DNA from: Ophiodon elongatus
Lineage: Eukaryota; Chordata; Actinopteri; Perciformes; Hexagrammidae
Length of the DNA: 64,000 nucleotides
Assembly: GCA_016806645.1 (NCBI GenBank)
Contig: JACSYO010001600.1
Coordinates: 3,496,001-3,560,000 of the forward strand
Direction of reading: 5' to 3'
Below, piece by piece: positions 45,920 through 58,443 of the stretch; position 1 is the first letter of the stretch; every line of letters begins with the position of its first letter. Under the pieces are notes generated by a model. That model was not told the origin of the DNA. It saw nothing but the letters and a program-made list of their open reading frames with translations, and made no database searches. The position numbers were made by a program, and so were the translations under genes.

Positions 45920-46070
45920 TATATATATATTGAGAGAGAGAGAGAGAGAGAGAGACAGCAGTCATGTGAGTGCTCGCCTGACTGTGTCGGTTTAAATGAG
46001 CTGATGCATGGCTGCAGCCTGTCCGTGTGTGTGTGTGTCCGTGTGTGTGTGTGTGTGTGTGCGTGTGCGT
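45920..46070. repeat. TA, GA and TG microsatellites
   Basis: Short (TA)n at about 45919-45930, (GA)n at about 45931-45955 and interrupted (TG)n at about 46023-46070. Confidence 0.9.
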
Positions 46071-49000
46071 GCGGCTCTGCAGGAAGAGTAGTGAATGTAT
46101 CGCTGAGGAATGTACAGAAAGTCTCCCCGCCCCCAGTTTTAAGGACTCCTCGCTATGGACAAATTCCATAGGGGCAATACACTGACATGAAGTTTCAGAC
46201 TAGACTGCATCCTATGTGGGAAGAGTTCTGCGGCTAATGTCAGTGCAGGAGAAAGAACTGACACAATCGATCCGGTGAAACATAGTCTGGGATATTTCTA
46301 GAGAGGAGAAGGAGAGGAGAGAGAAGGGGAGGTAGATTGTTTAAGTAAAACGCAGTTTATAGCCCAACTTTGAGCTGCTGGCCTCACTCCAAGAGATATA
46401 GTCTACGTCGCCTAGGGCAAGGCTCGTTCACCACCCCCCTTTAGGCTACACTCAATCAAGGGACTCGGTTTTCCGGTGAGATTGCTTTATTTCGTATTTA
46501 TTGCCAGGCGATTCTAATCTCTCCCAATGTTTTCTTTGCACTTGAGTTGTGAGCATTAATCTGCAGACTGACCGCTCCGGACAGAGTCAGGGAACACAGT
46601 GGCTTGAACGCCATGTTGAGGAGAATCTAGAGCCTTGTACTGCAACATGAACTGATGGAAACAAGGTCCTTATCGATGTTAACGCCATTCTTTTCTCTTT
46701 TTTTTCTTCTTTTTTTTTTTTAAACAGTCCAGACATATGTTTTCTATTTACATCAAGGAGTTTCATGCAGGCTGCAACACACAACAAATGGATGTGTTTT
46801 CTCCACAGATTCTCCTGTGTGATGACACCCTCCATCTCATTAGAAAATGGCGGTTTGTGCCCCCTCAAAACCAGAGAAGATGTCTTTCTTTTTCACAGCA
46901 GGCCAAAAATAACGACTTAAAACTAACTGGTGAAATAGTAAAAAGGACAAATATATTCCAGCTGATATCTTTGTTATTTTAAAAAAGACTAATACTGGGG
47001 AAAGAAACTGCAGTTCTTTCTCGTTTTCTCGTCACGTACTTTTTTTTTTTTTCAAAACAAAAGCCAAATCCTGGAAATTAGTTTGAGAAAGTTGACTTAA
47101 TCTAGATCTACAGTTACAGAAAATAGTATTTATATGTGAACATATTTTTAAAGGAAATATTTGCTCTGTGGTTTTGTTCAAAACAACTCTTAAAAGCTAT
47201 TAATAGCAGCCAACATATACCGTCTTATTGTTTTGTTTCACAACTATCCTTCTATTTTTAATGACATATTTATTGAATTGCTAGTTGTTTGATTCCATTA
47301 TGTACACTCTGCATAGTGTTAAAGAAATAGCTTGTAATTCCTTTTTGTTTTTATTTCTCATTATTTCAACAATAAAATGTTTTTCTAATAAACATGTTGA
47401 TCTTTGCAATTTTTGTTATCTTAAGAGGACTTATTTTTTATTGTTGAGCATGTGATCATATTAATACCACATGTTAGTCAAGTAAGTGGGTGTTTTCACG
47501 CATAGCCACATGAATATTTGCAGAATTGGTCACACATTGCATCTCTACTGTATCTTTCTCTCTTTAACTACATATTTATTTCTGGCTGCTGTTTACTAGT
47601 TTCAGCACCTTGATTGATTAGTTGCCATATGATTTGTGTTGAGAAAACTGCACTTTAAACGACTCAAAAGCAATGAATTTCTTCAATATCTTGTTTTCTA
47701 AAAGCAGAGGAAACATGGATTGTTGTGCTCCCTGTTTTCACACTTGTAAATTTGTATGTCAGATTATGTTTATTGTAAAATAAGGGGCATGATTTGTTGA
47801 ATCTGCAATGGACTACGGAGTAAAGGTTTCTGCAAATGCTTGTTTAAAATATAGCTTTTATTTACTGCATGTGAATATTGACTTTAGGTTGGAGGTAATC
47901 ATCAATGTAACAAATTAATTTCAGTGAAATTGCCCACTCATTTGATTTGGATTTAAAATGCTGTGGCAAAGTAATTAACTTTTCAGCTGTCTGGATTTGT
48001 ACTTGTATTAAAATCAGAGAGGTACATATGTGCAAAATATTGATCACAAGTTTTAAACTGTTTTTAGATTGATACTAACATTTTATTACGTTGATACAAA
48101 CTAGCCAACCGTTGAAAAAACCCAATAAAAAAAAAATCTGGCTCAAAGAACTGTTTGTTGAATTTGGACACCTTTTAAGATATAAACATGAATGCATTTT
48201 TAACCTAAAAAAAATATCATTTTCAGAAAACATCTTCCACAGACTAAGATTAAAAACTTTAGATTATCCCAAAGTAAAATGATGAAAAAAGCTCAGGTGA
48301 TATTTCTCTTGAACATCTATCCGATCAGAACTCTGAGAAGTAAGATAATCATGTGCTGTTAATGTTTCTTCTTTTAAGAGGCGCCTCGTGTTTACTGCTT
48401 GGTCATGAACATGCATGGGGAATTCAAGCCTGCACCCCCCACCAGTCAGCCTGTGTTCAAACCATACAGAATACATAAGCATATGTTGCCCATTAACCTT
48501 CAGACATTGTCCTGTGCGTTAGGAGTGTATGCTCCCAGTGGTACTTTTAGAAGTACATGAACTTAAAGCTACAGGTTGCACCTGGAGTAGAGCTTTGGCT
48601 CTCTGACATAAAACATGGACCTCTGTAGAATAACTATGTGGTAACGTTGATTGAGAACTGAGGGAAGATGGAAGTAGTATATTTTATGTATTAAAATGCA
48701 CTACATGCGTCGGTCCCGAGTGCAACGATGAATTGGCTTATCTTTTGTTTGTTTTTCCTGTGAGGTATGTGTGGACTATTTTCTCTGAACTAGAACATAT
48801 AGTATTAATGTTCGAGTGCAAGTACTATAGATGAGATATTACTACATGCAATCCCAAGAATATGAAGCTGTCCCCTAATGAAGACAGAACAATTCATACA
48901 TTACCTCAAGATAACCGTAAGGTCATTTTCTTCAATGTGCACCTCTTCTCTACAGCAACAAACAAGTCCAGACTATGAATTAGTAGACTTTTTTTTAGCT

Positions 49001-50522
49001 TATTGATTTTTATAACAAGCTTATACAGGAGACATGTTTCTATAGTGATAGAAGTTCACTGAACATGAACATTTTAAGTTTAAAATGAGCACAATGTGGA
49101 CAGTTATCAGACTTCAGCTTTCAGTGTTGAATATCATACTTTGACCCTTGTATCCTTCCAGCGCAGGGTTACCTTGAGAATTATCTTTGCGTTTGTGTGA
49201 ATGAACACATAACATGTCAGCAGTGACTATTAACCCCATTTGAATGAAGCGCCTTATTATTGAAGTCCAGAGATAAAGAACCCTCCTTTCAGGTTTACTT
49301 TTGTGATTCACCACGAAGCATCGAGATCTCATTTGTCCCAACTGTGTCTATTTGGGACAAAAACTGATCATGTGTTGATGCGATCGGCAAGGTTTTGTTT
49401 ATTGCATTGTGTCATATTGAACAACCCGCCACATTTTGTAGCATACATTTGGCTACAAAAAAAAAAGACATGTTCTAGTATGGCCATCGTTAATGTTAAG
49501 TACAGAACAGTCACATGAAGGTCACATTTGAGCAAAGCACAAGCTCTTTTTGTCACAGTGAACATGGACTGAAAAAATGCTTCTGAACCAACTATGTAGT
49601 TAAAGAATACTCTGAATAATAGTCTGTGTCTTTCATGTGAACTTTGTATCTTATGTAACGAAAGCCACCCAATAAAAGCTTGGTATAAGCCCTTTGCATG
49701 AGTTCGCTGGTGGAGCCTGAATGAGAGAAAACTAAACTTTTGGAGAATCTTTTCTGGTTTCAAAAAGTAGCTCCAGATCAGCTACTTTAAATTTGTGTGA
49801 ACATTAACTTATCATGCGCGTCGTCTTGGCACTGGTCTTGTTCTGTGAAACTCTCTCAGCTTGTTATCCCACCTCACCCACTCAACTCAAAGCATTACCT
49901 CCCACCTATACGACACAAGTTCAACATCGATTTCATGCACATTAATCACAAAAACACATTAAACTTTGGATTTTTCATACATTTGTATTTCCATACAAAG
50001 AAACAACAATAAAAAATGTAGTACATAATAAAACTAGAGAAACTCAAATGACTTCTTTGACTAAAAAAAAAAATGAATGTGAGCAAAGAACCAACTGCTA
50101 ATGGCACTCAATCTGTGATCTTAGCATACAGAGTGGATTGATCCATTTACTTAAGACAAGTTGTACAAATAACTGTCACCAGTATTTACAAAAACCCAGT
50201 TTACTTTCCCCACCATGACAAGGGCCACATTAACAGTGATCACTTCACAGGAAAAAAGAGGTTTGCATTGCTAAAGAAAGTGACGCGGGAAGGAAGGATG
50301 CAAGTCTAAGAATGAAGCGAGAGTTCTTTGCTCACATTCAACATGGATGCATCAAAACGTCTAAAAATTAAGACCTCTATTGCATTTGAACAAGAACCAT
50401 CTCAAACTTTAGAGTTCTTTTGATATAGACATGCTAATTCAAAATGTTCCCCTCAGAAACACCTTGATGAGTCGCACACACCATCAATTATTGGAGGGAA
50501 GCTGAACGTTGAAAGAAGAAAC

Positions 50523-53500
50523 TTAGTACCGCCCTGCAAACAGAAAATATGAATTAGTCAGAATAGATTACAAATAAAGTCAATCTGTTTTCACCAGTAA
50601 TCAAGATGCACACATATGTTTGAATATGCATACTAACAGCATTCTGGACACAGTTAAGCAAGCTTTCTGTTGTGTGCATTCTGTTAATACTTACGTGGGC
50701 TGTAGGAGCGAGACCGTGAGCGAGACCTGTAGCGACTGTAGTAGGGCGATGGAGAGCGCCTGCGACTGCTGAGACACAAAGAAAATGTCAGACATTTACT
50801 CGTGACAACGCAACATTCTACTCAAATTATGTCTCACCTGTACCTGTAGTTGTCGTACTCGTCATATCTGTCGTAGCGCTCATAGCCACGGTCATAATGA
50901 GTATCTCTGTCTCTGCCTCTCCTGCTGCTTCCGCCACTGCCGCCGCCGCTGCTTCCGCCACCGCCACCACCCCTTTCTCCTCCACCACCACCACCACCAC
51001 CACCACCGCCGCCATTGCTGTTGAAAGATGAAAAAAGCACATGACGTACAATCGTCGTATCTCCTAAGAAACACAGCACCGTGTCAGAACTAATAAATAA
51101 ATTGTTACAAATCATATGTTTCAAGAAATGATGCAGTTATACAAAAAATTATATGAGTGCGGTCTGATCATCCCAGTTTATTTGTCTCCTGATGGCTTAA
51201 ATGTGCATTTTTGCTTCTTAGGGATTTCAACCATGAAATTAATATTGAATTCCACACCAGAAGTAAAGGAAACTGATATGTGAACAGTGTTGATCTTACT
51301 GAGTTGGTCGGCCCATGTAGATTCCTGGTGTGGGGGTATGAGCACGTTTAGTAATGGAATAATCCACTCTGATGCGCCTCCCGTCCAGCTCCATGCCATT
51401 GGCTCGCTCCATTGCCTGAGGAATACAAAAGGGAGGAGAGGGCAAGGATGTTATCAGACTATTGCTTTTTGGTACTTCTCAATTATTTCACAAAGGCCCA
51501 CCTACATTACACACTGTAACCCCCTTACCCGATACATGAAAGCAAAGTGAGAAAATGTATGGCAAGGCAGACACCTAGTGGCTTACTTATGTAATCACAC
51601 CATAAATCAATAAATGAGGCTTTATCTGAGGTGGAGGACCTTTGAAGCTGCATGTACAAATACTATGAAAACACAGTCCCAAACAATATGTAGTTGACCA
51701 TATAGGGACGCAGAACATTTTAAGATGAACTAAGCTAAAACGTATCAAGAATTAGACTTAAAACTTACTCAATGTCAATACTCTTCACTCCTGATTCTCA
51801 GTACCTAGAGCCATGACACTTTTCATTTAAGCCATCTAATCAAGGAATATTTTACACTATAAAACATTAAATTAATGTGATTAAGCACATTACTAGACAT
51901 ACAACAAATAAGTTTGTGGGACCAGGATTGACAATCATTAGGCATTTTACCAATAAACAAAACCACAAACATTTACCTCTTTGGAATCATCAATTCTTTC
52001 GAAGTAAACAAACGCAAAGCCACGGGAGCGACCGGTGCGCTGGTCGTACACCACATTGACCCCTGCCAGAGGACCGTAGCGAGAAAACACCTCCCGCAGG
52101 TCACGCTCTGTGGTGTACAGGCTCAAGCCAAACACCCCCAAACATGTGCTGGGGTCAGGGTTCGCCTGGAAGGGTCAACATAAGGGTTAGAGTTGATGGC
52201 CTAGTTTACCGCATCTATCAGTCTTATAATTAAAATTAAAAAAAAATCCATCTACTGGATTTAATATGAAAAACATGCTTCTTCATACACTCAACAGCAT
52301 TCTACATGTTTAATGCACTTGCGGTATAGGTAAATCTTTCCAAAATTTAAGCACAGAAAACAGTAGTACCGTAAGAGAATATCATGGAGTAACTAATAAC
52401 TAACTAAAATGCTTTAACTTAAGTATACATATTTCGTATATTTTGATCCATTCATGTATTGCTAGTTGTCATGATGAAACCCATACAAGACACAACTACA
52501 ACACACGAAAACGGCATATACGCGCATGCACTGCATCTCAAATCATCCACACACTATATTTATGCAATAAAATAAACTACAAGTACAAGTACTACACATG
52601 GAACAGCACCTTTGACCCAGACATTACATTGGTTTTGACCAAATTATGTGTCAAAAAGTCAAAATACCCTCACATCAGCATCTCCTCCATGACTGTTGGC
52701 TTCTTTTGGGAACTCTTGGCTCTGCTGATATAATGAAAAGAATGGATGGTTAATAAAAGGGGTTATTACATGTGTAGTTTACCTCAGTATTAACCACAAA
52801 TTGTATGAAAACTTACACTTCCACACAAATTAAAGAATGAGAAATTCACTTGCTCTCGACTTAAAAGTTGTACTAAAATCATATTATCCTTGTAAATATG
52901 TTTACTAATATAACTCAAAGACATATGGATAACGATTTAAACACATTCAAGTAATTTTGCTTGCTATAACCACTGTGATGCGTCTAAAACAAAGAACTGA
53001 CACAATGACATACTAGAAGGAAAATAAAGTTGTTAGGAGATTAACCTGGTGATTGTTAAAGCATGTAGCAGCTTTAAATCCAAGTTTGTCTACTATATAT
53101 ATATATATATATATATATTTGACTTACAGGTACGACTTCCATATAAAAAAAAATGTATCTTCCTAAAACATTTCAAGTGTGACCAATAATTTTTTTATTC
53201 ACTCTATTTAATAAAAAGGTCATACCGTGTATGTCCTTACTATTTACAAGCTAGGATGTGCAATAAGCCAATCTCCACCAAAAATTTGAATAATATGTTC
53301 ACAATGTCAGTACTACACCTTGTAAATGTGTGAGCCTACACAAAGCGTCCTCTGGTTCTCTCTCCATACCCGACTGTACTGCCCCACCTTCAGACCCCAC
53401 TTACCCTGCTGCCGGTGTGACGGCGCCGGTTCGACATAGGGGAAGCGCTCTGGCTCTTCTTACGGCGGTACTCGGGACTGTAGGAACGTGAGCGGGACTT

Positions 53501-55643
53501 CCTGCGCTGGGAATATGACCGAGAACGTGAGCGGCTATAGCGGCGGTTTGAGTGCCGCCTAGACTGAGACCTGAAAAGGATGCGGCATAAGAAGAAAGGC
53601 CAATGTCAGAAATAATTGGGGACAAAGGGCAAAATTGTCTCCAAATTAAAAAAGGTATTTGCCCCATAAAACACAAACAAGGGGGGAAAACTATTTGTGA
53701 AATTGTGTATGCAAATTTATCCAAATTTAAAACATCAGGGGCTAAAATGGCCAATATTGCACTGTAAAAAATATAAAATACTTTTTTATTCTTTACCTTG
53801 GGAGAGACATTGAATTTAATGGCACACTACGGATGACAAAGTTATATATGACAATCAGTGACAGGGAAAAGAAGGAAAATGAAGCGCCAAAGCACCAAGT
53901 AACAGAGACATATTTCAGCCCCGAATGAACATTATATTATGACGTGATCACAGTATCACATGGGCTATCATAAAAGGTCAACAACATACCTAGATCTTGA
54001 CCGGGAGCGGGATCTGGACTCCGAGCGTTTGGAGACCCGGGCTGGGCTCTGGGAGCCGGACCTGCTCTCCGACTTGACCCGAGCTGGACTCCCCCGATCC
54101 GATTTAGATGGGGAGCGCGACCCCTATAGCCACAGCAGTACGTTAACAACTTTCTCATGGACACATACATGTATATCTATATACAGTGAAAAACAGAGTA
54201 GTGAGCTGTGGTAGAGTATGTTGGAAACATACAGTACACCTGTCTAAAATGTACAGCTTATGTACTGTGGAAGAAGGGGTTAGTAATCTTATAATTCCAA
54301 TGAATTAATCTTTGCTTTACAGTGAGGCCTATTAGTAACCATAAATATAAAATTTACAGAATAAATCTATTTCCATATCCACCTGGACCATCAAGAGGAA
54401 AGTAAAACATGCATTTCATGTTACAGAAAGGGAGCATAGTAAAGAAAAGACATTTGTGACACAAACAGTATATTTACTTAACCTAGGGACACATTCATTC
54501 TTCCAGATTCTTTACACGCTACTCCCTTTTCTCAGGATTTCTATCCTTCTTCGTTCTTCTTTTTTCAGTTTTCTCATTTTCTGATTCCAGGTCTGTTTTT
54601 CATCTCTTCACCCAAACTGACACCAGTTTCATTTTAGCCATTATACTGCAAGCGCTTCTATCTGACACCATTCTTCCGTCACATTTCCTCCCTTTCCACT
54701 TCTATGTTCTGCTCTGTACATGTTTTCATTAGCCTTCTTTTATCTTGAAAATGTTCTTCATCATTCTTGGATAAAACTCTTCAAATCCTTCACGATCAAT
54801 TACCTTAATGAAAAAAGAACATTCAATAAAATTAAGATCATAGGTTTAAGAAAAGGAGAATATTTTTAAATGAAATGAAAAGGAACACTGAATGCAGTAC
54901 AATTACATTGCTGCTACATTAAGTTTTAATATTCCAGAAATTAAGTAAATGAGCAAAGTTACAACAATTTAAGCTACAAGATTATAAATTAAGAGTTTAG
55001 ATGCATGTTGTGAAATTGTTTTAATTTGATAAAAAATAAAGAGCGTGAAAGCAGGGAAGGAAGAGATGCTTTGGATCTAAGTAAACCTCTGATATAACTG
55101 GAAAAACAAACACTCAGGTTGCCTGAATGCAATAATGGCTGCAGCAGTGAGATCCGCACAAAGGACAGATATTTAAACGTCACAGGTGTCTCGTGCATAA
55201 GTTCATAAGCAAACAAGTCAGGAGCAATGCATTCAACTGACAACGCATAGCAGCAGTTAGCAAACACTAACCCATGGAGCTGCACCACGGGGACGCTTAA
55301 GCTAACAGCGACTAGCATGCTAGCTAACGTCGGAGCGGGCTGGTTGCTGGTTGCGGTTTTATGCTCGCAGATAACAACCGTGCGTGCAAAATGTGCGTTA
55401 CTTTCGCGAAGATTGTCGACTTGACGCAAAACCAAAAACTCGTCTGCGCCTATGTATCTAACACAGGTGGTGTGAGCGGACAAAGCATGTGACGACGTCG
55501 GCGAGCTATCGCGTTAGCCATTACATTAGCTTAAGTTTAAACGACAACCACACGGAGGAAACTCGAAGAAAGGGAGATATTTGGTATCGTTCGACGTAAC
55601 TACTTACCCGGCCTTTATAGTGTCCATCCTCGAGGTCACTCAT
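50523..55643 (-). CDS. tra2a: Transformer-2 alpha splicing regulator, eight coding exons
   Basis: Exons: 55643-55608, 54123-53990, 53570-53405, 52165-51977, 51415-51300, 51017-50838, 50768-50695, 50533-50523. Sum 906 bp (301 aa; human TRA2A is 282 aa). Tra2 proteins are nuclear SR-like factors that bind GAA-rich exonic enhancers and promote exon inclusion. Visible: an N-terminal RS domain (about 13-112), an RRM with RNP2-like VFGLSL and RNP1 RGFAFVYF, the family linker HTPTPGIYMGRPT, a polyglycine stretch coded by GGN repeats in exon 6, and a second RS tail ending SPRRY. The last coding exon has only 11 bases. Exon 7 has a tandem CAGCAG acceptor, so a one-codon-shorter form starting at 50765 is possible, and exon 6 has a second GT donor 6 nt upstream. 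The linker and tail fit tra2a; synteny separates it from tra2b. Confidence 0.94.
50938..51013 (-). repeat. tra2a: GGN trinucleotide repeat coding polyglycine in tra2a exon 6
   Basis: Runs of GGT and GGC codons code for about eleven glycines, then ER, then further Gly/Ser-rich sequence. The GGT core at about 50984-51010 is nearly pure and probably varies in length. Confidence 0.85.
53091..53119. repeat. (TA)n microsatellite in tra2a intron 3
   Basis: About 13 TA units. Confidence 0.9.
54483..54803 (-). other. tra2a: Candidate poison exon in tra2a intron 1
   Basis: Between exons 1 and 2 a 321-bp block on the minus strand is flanked by an acceptor (pyrimidine-rich, ending CATTAAG at 54804) and a donor (TAG|GTTAAGT at 54482). 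It is strongly GAA/AGAA-rich on the transcript strand, the binding preference of Tra2 itself. Joined to exon 1 (phase 0) it reads 24 codons and then an in-frame TAA at 54731-54729, which would trigger nonsense-mediated decay. TRA2 genes are known to autoregulate by such conserved stop-containing exons. The boundaries are inferred from sequence only. Confidence 0.7.
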
Positions 55644-55737
55644 AGTTCAGTGGAGCAAACACAACAGAGTATTTCTGATAGAAACGAACTGCACTGAGGT
55701 TTTTACACAATGTTTTAATTTGGCCGCTTATTAGCTA

Positions 55738-55803
55738 GAAGATGGCGGGCGCGTGAGGCTGGTGGTATGTTTATGTGCTGCAGAATCTGACGTCACTTCC
55801 GTG
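55738..55803 (-). promoter_or_regulatory. tra2a: tra2a core promoter motifs
   Basis: About 95-160 bp upstream of the tra2a ATG lie AAGATGGCGG (55739-55748), a YY1-type motif, a full CRE TGACGTCA (55788-55795) and an overlapping ETS core ACTTCCG. This set is typical of housekeeping TATA-less promoters. The transcription start is not visible directly. Confidence 0.55.
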
Positions 55804-57632
55804 TTGTATGACACGCCCCTTCACGGCGTTCTTCAGTGTGCAAACGTTTTGAACTGCCCTCCCCCTTACAAGCAAAAGTCATGCATTGAAACTATTCAAA
55901 GCTTAAACTGCATATTATGAAATAATACTATTGAAATAGTATTTATTAAAAAAATGATTCACAAAGCATGTACATGTTGATGCTGGTCGAGATGGAGCTA
56001 GTTTAATACACTGGTTCATATGTCATAAAATGACAATTGATTACTATAGGTAGCCTACTTTACTTGACAGTTTTAAAGTAAATGTAGTGGAGTAGGAGTA
56101 GAAAACAGCAGTAAGTGCCTCAAAGAAATATCATGTCCCTTAGAGTTTTAGCTAATGAACCGAAAACTCGTTTTTATACGTTCACTTATACACACACACC
56201 CCTTGTAGAGGACACTCTCTTTGCGAACAACTGGCTAAACATTTGGATTGTCTTGTGAGGTACATGATGTCCTGAATGAAAAAAAAGAGGCATATTTTTC
56301 CAATGGCAATAAAATGGATTTAAATGAGGATAGATTATTTTTTTCCATCAGGTCAATTTATTAGTAGAGCTATCTCACAGCAGCTGTCTGGCTCACCAAC
56401 TTTTCTACTTCAGCATTAGGAAGCAAAGTACATTTATGGCATTACTCAATGCAGACACAGTCAAAACAGTTTGATACTTCAGTTGAGGCCCGTATGTATA
56501 TTTAGGTCTGTAATGTGTAAGCAACCTTTTGAAGCCTTTCCCCCTCATGTTTTAGTATGCCGCCCACATTGACTTTGTCTCATACAATCCCAAAGTAGCA
56601 TTGATGAAAGTATTGCCCATTTTTCTTGTCGCACAAAGTTATGATGTTAATGAGCATCATGATGTGCAAACTGGAGATCTTCTTCCTCTGGGCAGGTGCC
56701 AGTTTCTCAGTATAATGGAAACCATACTCAAAATCAGCAGAAAGTTAATTAATATTCCAGAGCCTTACGGCTACCCTCCTAAAATATCCCTCAAGTCAAA
56801 GTTGGATGAGCCCAGTATTTTTAGAAAATCTCTAAAGAGTCACAGTGCAACATGAACCCTGAACATGTGTAAGCAGTAGGTCAGCCATCTTAACAGCACT
56901 GAAGGGCTAACAACTGACTACAAAGTACATTCAATGTGCTACACAGCTAGTTAAATCATTTATCAACACTCAGCAAGGGAACCATTGGATTTCAACTAAG
57001 ACAAAGTACACACACACACAGACAGACACGCACGCACGCACGCGCATCATCCCATCATTTTCTGCATAAACCTCAAACTGCCTTGCAGCAATTGTAAATA
57101 CACAATTACACTGTCTGCAGATGGAGTGCAAATAACATTCTTTGGATTATCTCTTATAGATGAACTATACCTTTTAATTATTCTTAAGACTATGTGTAAG
57201 CTCAAAGTAGAATCTTCTTTTTATAGTAATTAGCCGCTGCACCAACTAAAACCTGACAAAAACAGCTGCCCTACCTATCATGAGTGTACTGTTTAGTTCA
57301 GCATTTTGATATATTGAAGCAGTATTGTATAATAGTTTCCAATGTAGATAGGTGAATTTTTCAAGCCATTTTTATCATTAAGCGTATGAGAATCTGGTTC
57401 CATTTAAAGAGTATTTATACCTCTCTGCATTTGCTTAAAAAGTCCTAAGAAGTAAGCCAAACTAAATCAGCAATGCAAATATAAAAAAATGTGCTAGACA
57501 GTCTTGGTAAAAAATAAATAAATACCAGCATTTAGAGCATAGAGAAGTCCTCCTTCCTTCTGAGCTGGCTGAACATTTCTGAGAAGTATCCCACATTTAA
57601 AGTTTCTGGATGTATACATGTCTCCCTATTGC
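55804..57632. other. Intergenic DNA between tra2a and ccdc126
   Basis: About 1.8 kb of AT-rich sequence with a short CA/CG-rich repeat at about 57008-57046. No convincing exon. Being upstream of tra2a and downstream of ccdc126 it may hold the ccdc126 3' UTR at its right end (minus-strand ATTAAA at 57639-57634). Confidence 0.45.
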
Positions 57633-57732
57633 TTTTAATTTGTCTGATGTGGTAACATCAGTGATAAATGCTGGGAAAGTGTGATGTGCTAAAAATAATG
57701 AAAAGGAAAAAAATTGCATATATCTATTAAGA

Positions 57733-58415
57733 CTATGCTCGTTGATGTGGACGAGGCCTATTAGGGATGTGTGGGTGGAGGCGTGACGTTCCTGGGTGAC
57801 TGCCAGGTGTGTCCTGCTTTGAGGTTTTCTGCAGGGCAGCAGGAGCAGAGGCGAGGACGCCGCCTGCTGTGTGGGAGGTATTTGTGGAGGAGACATTGAC
57901 CGCCAACTCAATTTTCCCCTCCAGTTTGACCAGTCGAGTCAGAATGTCATCCAGTAGCACAGCGATAGTCCTCTTCAGATCAGCTGTGTGCGCATGGGAG
58001 AGGGGAGGGAAAACAAACACAAGGAAGAAAATTAATCAATGATCGAGTTTGCTCTTTCATAACTTTGAAACCTACTGTTCAGGAGTAAGCAAGTGATTTA
58101 ATGTACAGGAAAAAGAGCAGTAATAAAAAATAATCCATTTATTACACGGCATGTCTAACGTCCCCCTGAGTCCTTACCATAGCCAGCCATGGAGGTTCCC
58201 TGCAGCCCTCCTGGTGCATTCTGGTTCTCCTCTGTCAGGACCTTGACGTATCGCCGGCTGAGCTCCAGGATCTGCTCACGTAGCTCGGCGCTGCTCTGAT
58301 GGCGAGGCTGCTGCACAGTGTAACGCAGCAGCATAAGTCCCCACGCCAGGCCAAATACCAGCAGCAGCACACTCAGCTTCTGTGACATGTTCCTCCGCAG
58401 GAGTGCACCCAGCAT
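57733..58415 (-). CDS. ccdc126: Coiled-coil domain-containing protein 126, two coding exons
   Basis: Exons 58415-58178 and 57983-57733 give 489 bp (162 aa; human CCDC126 is 140 aa). The N-terminus has a single hydrophobic signal/anchor segment (about residues 14-30, after NMSQKLS), followed by family blocks QQPRHQSSAELREQIL and DLKRTIAVLLDDIL, a predicted short coiled coil, and NVS/NTS glycosylation sequons. The family resembles the N-terminal region of MGAT5-type Golgi enzymes but lacks a catalytic domain; it is thought to be secreted or luminal, and its role is unknown. The C-terminus is Pro/His-rich and longer than in human. An acceptor at 58444 (CTGCAG) just before the start implies an upstream 5' UTR exon, perhaps with a donor at about 60917 (CAG|GTAGCT). 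Confidence 0.9.
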
Positions 58416-58443
58416 GGTACTGGGCTGGCGAAGGGGAGGGGAG

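Larger units (their letters stand above)
42918..50522. other. Intergenic region upstream of igf2bp3 and downstream of tra2a
   Basis: The first few hundred bases (42918-43300) are the igf2bp3 leader and core promoter, GC-rich with a (GAA)n run at 43291-43320. A CCAAT-rich cluster lies at 45282-45414, GA and TG repeats at 45920-46070. The right end (about 49400-50522) is the tra2a 3' UTR; a minus-strand AATAAA sits at 49403-49398. Between 46200 and 49300 I see only AT-rich sequence without a gene. Confidence 0.5.

Noticed and set aside
54989..55483. 164-codon minus-strand ORF upstream of the poison exon
   Set aside because: Falls in tra2a intron 1, with no protein family similarity and no flanking splice sites matching the frame.
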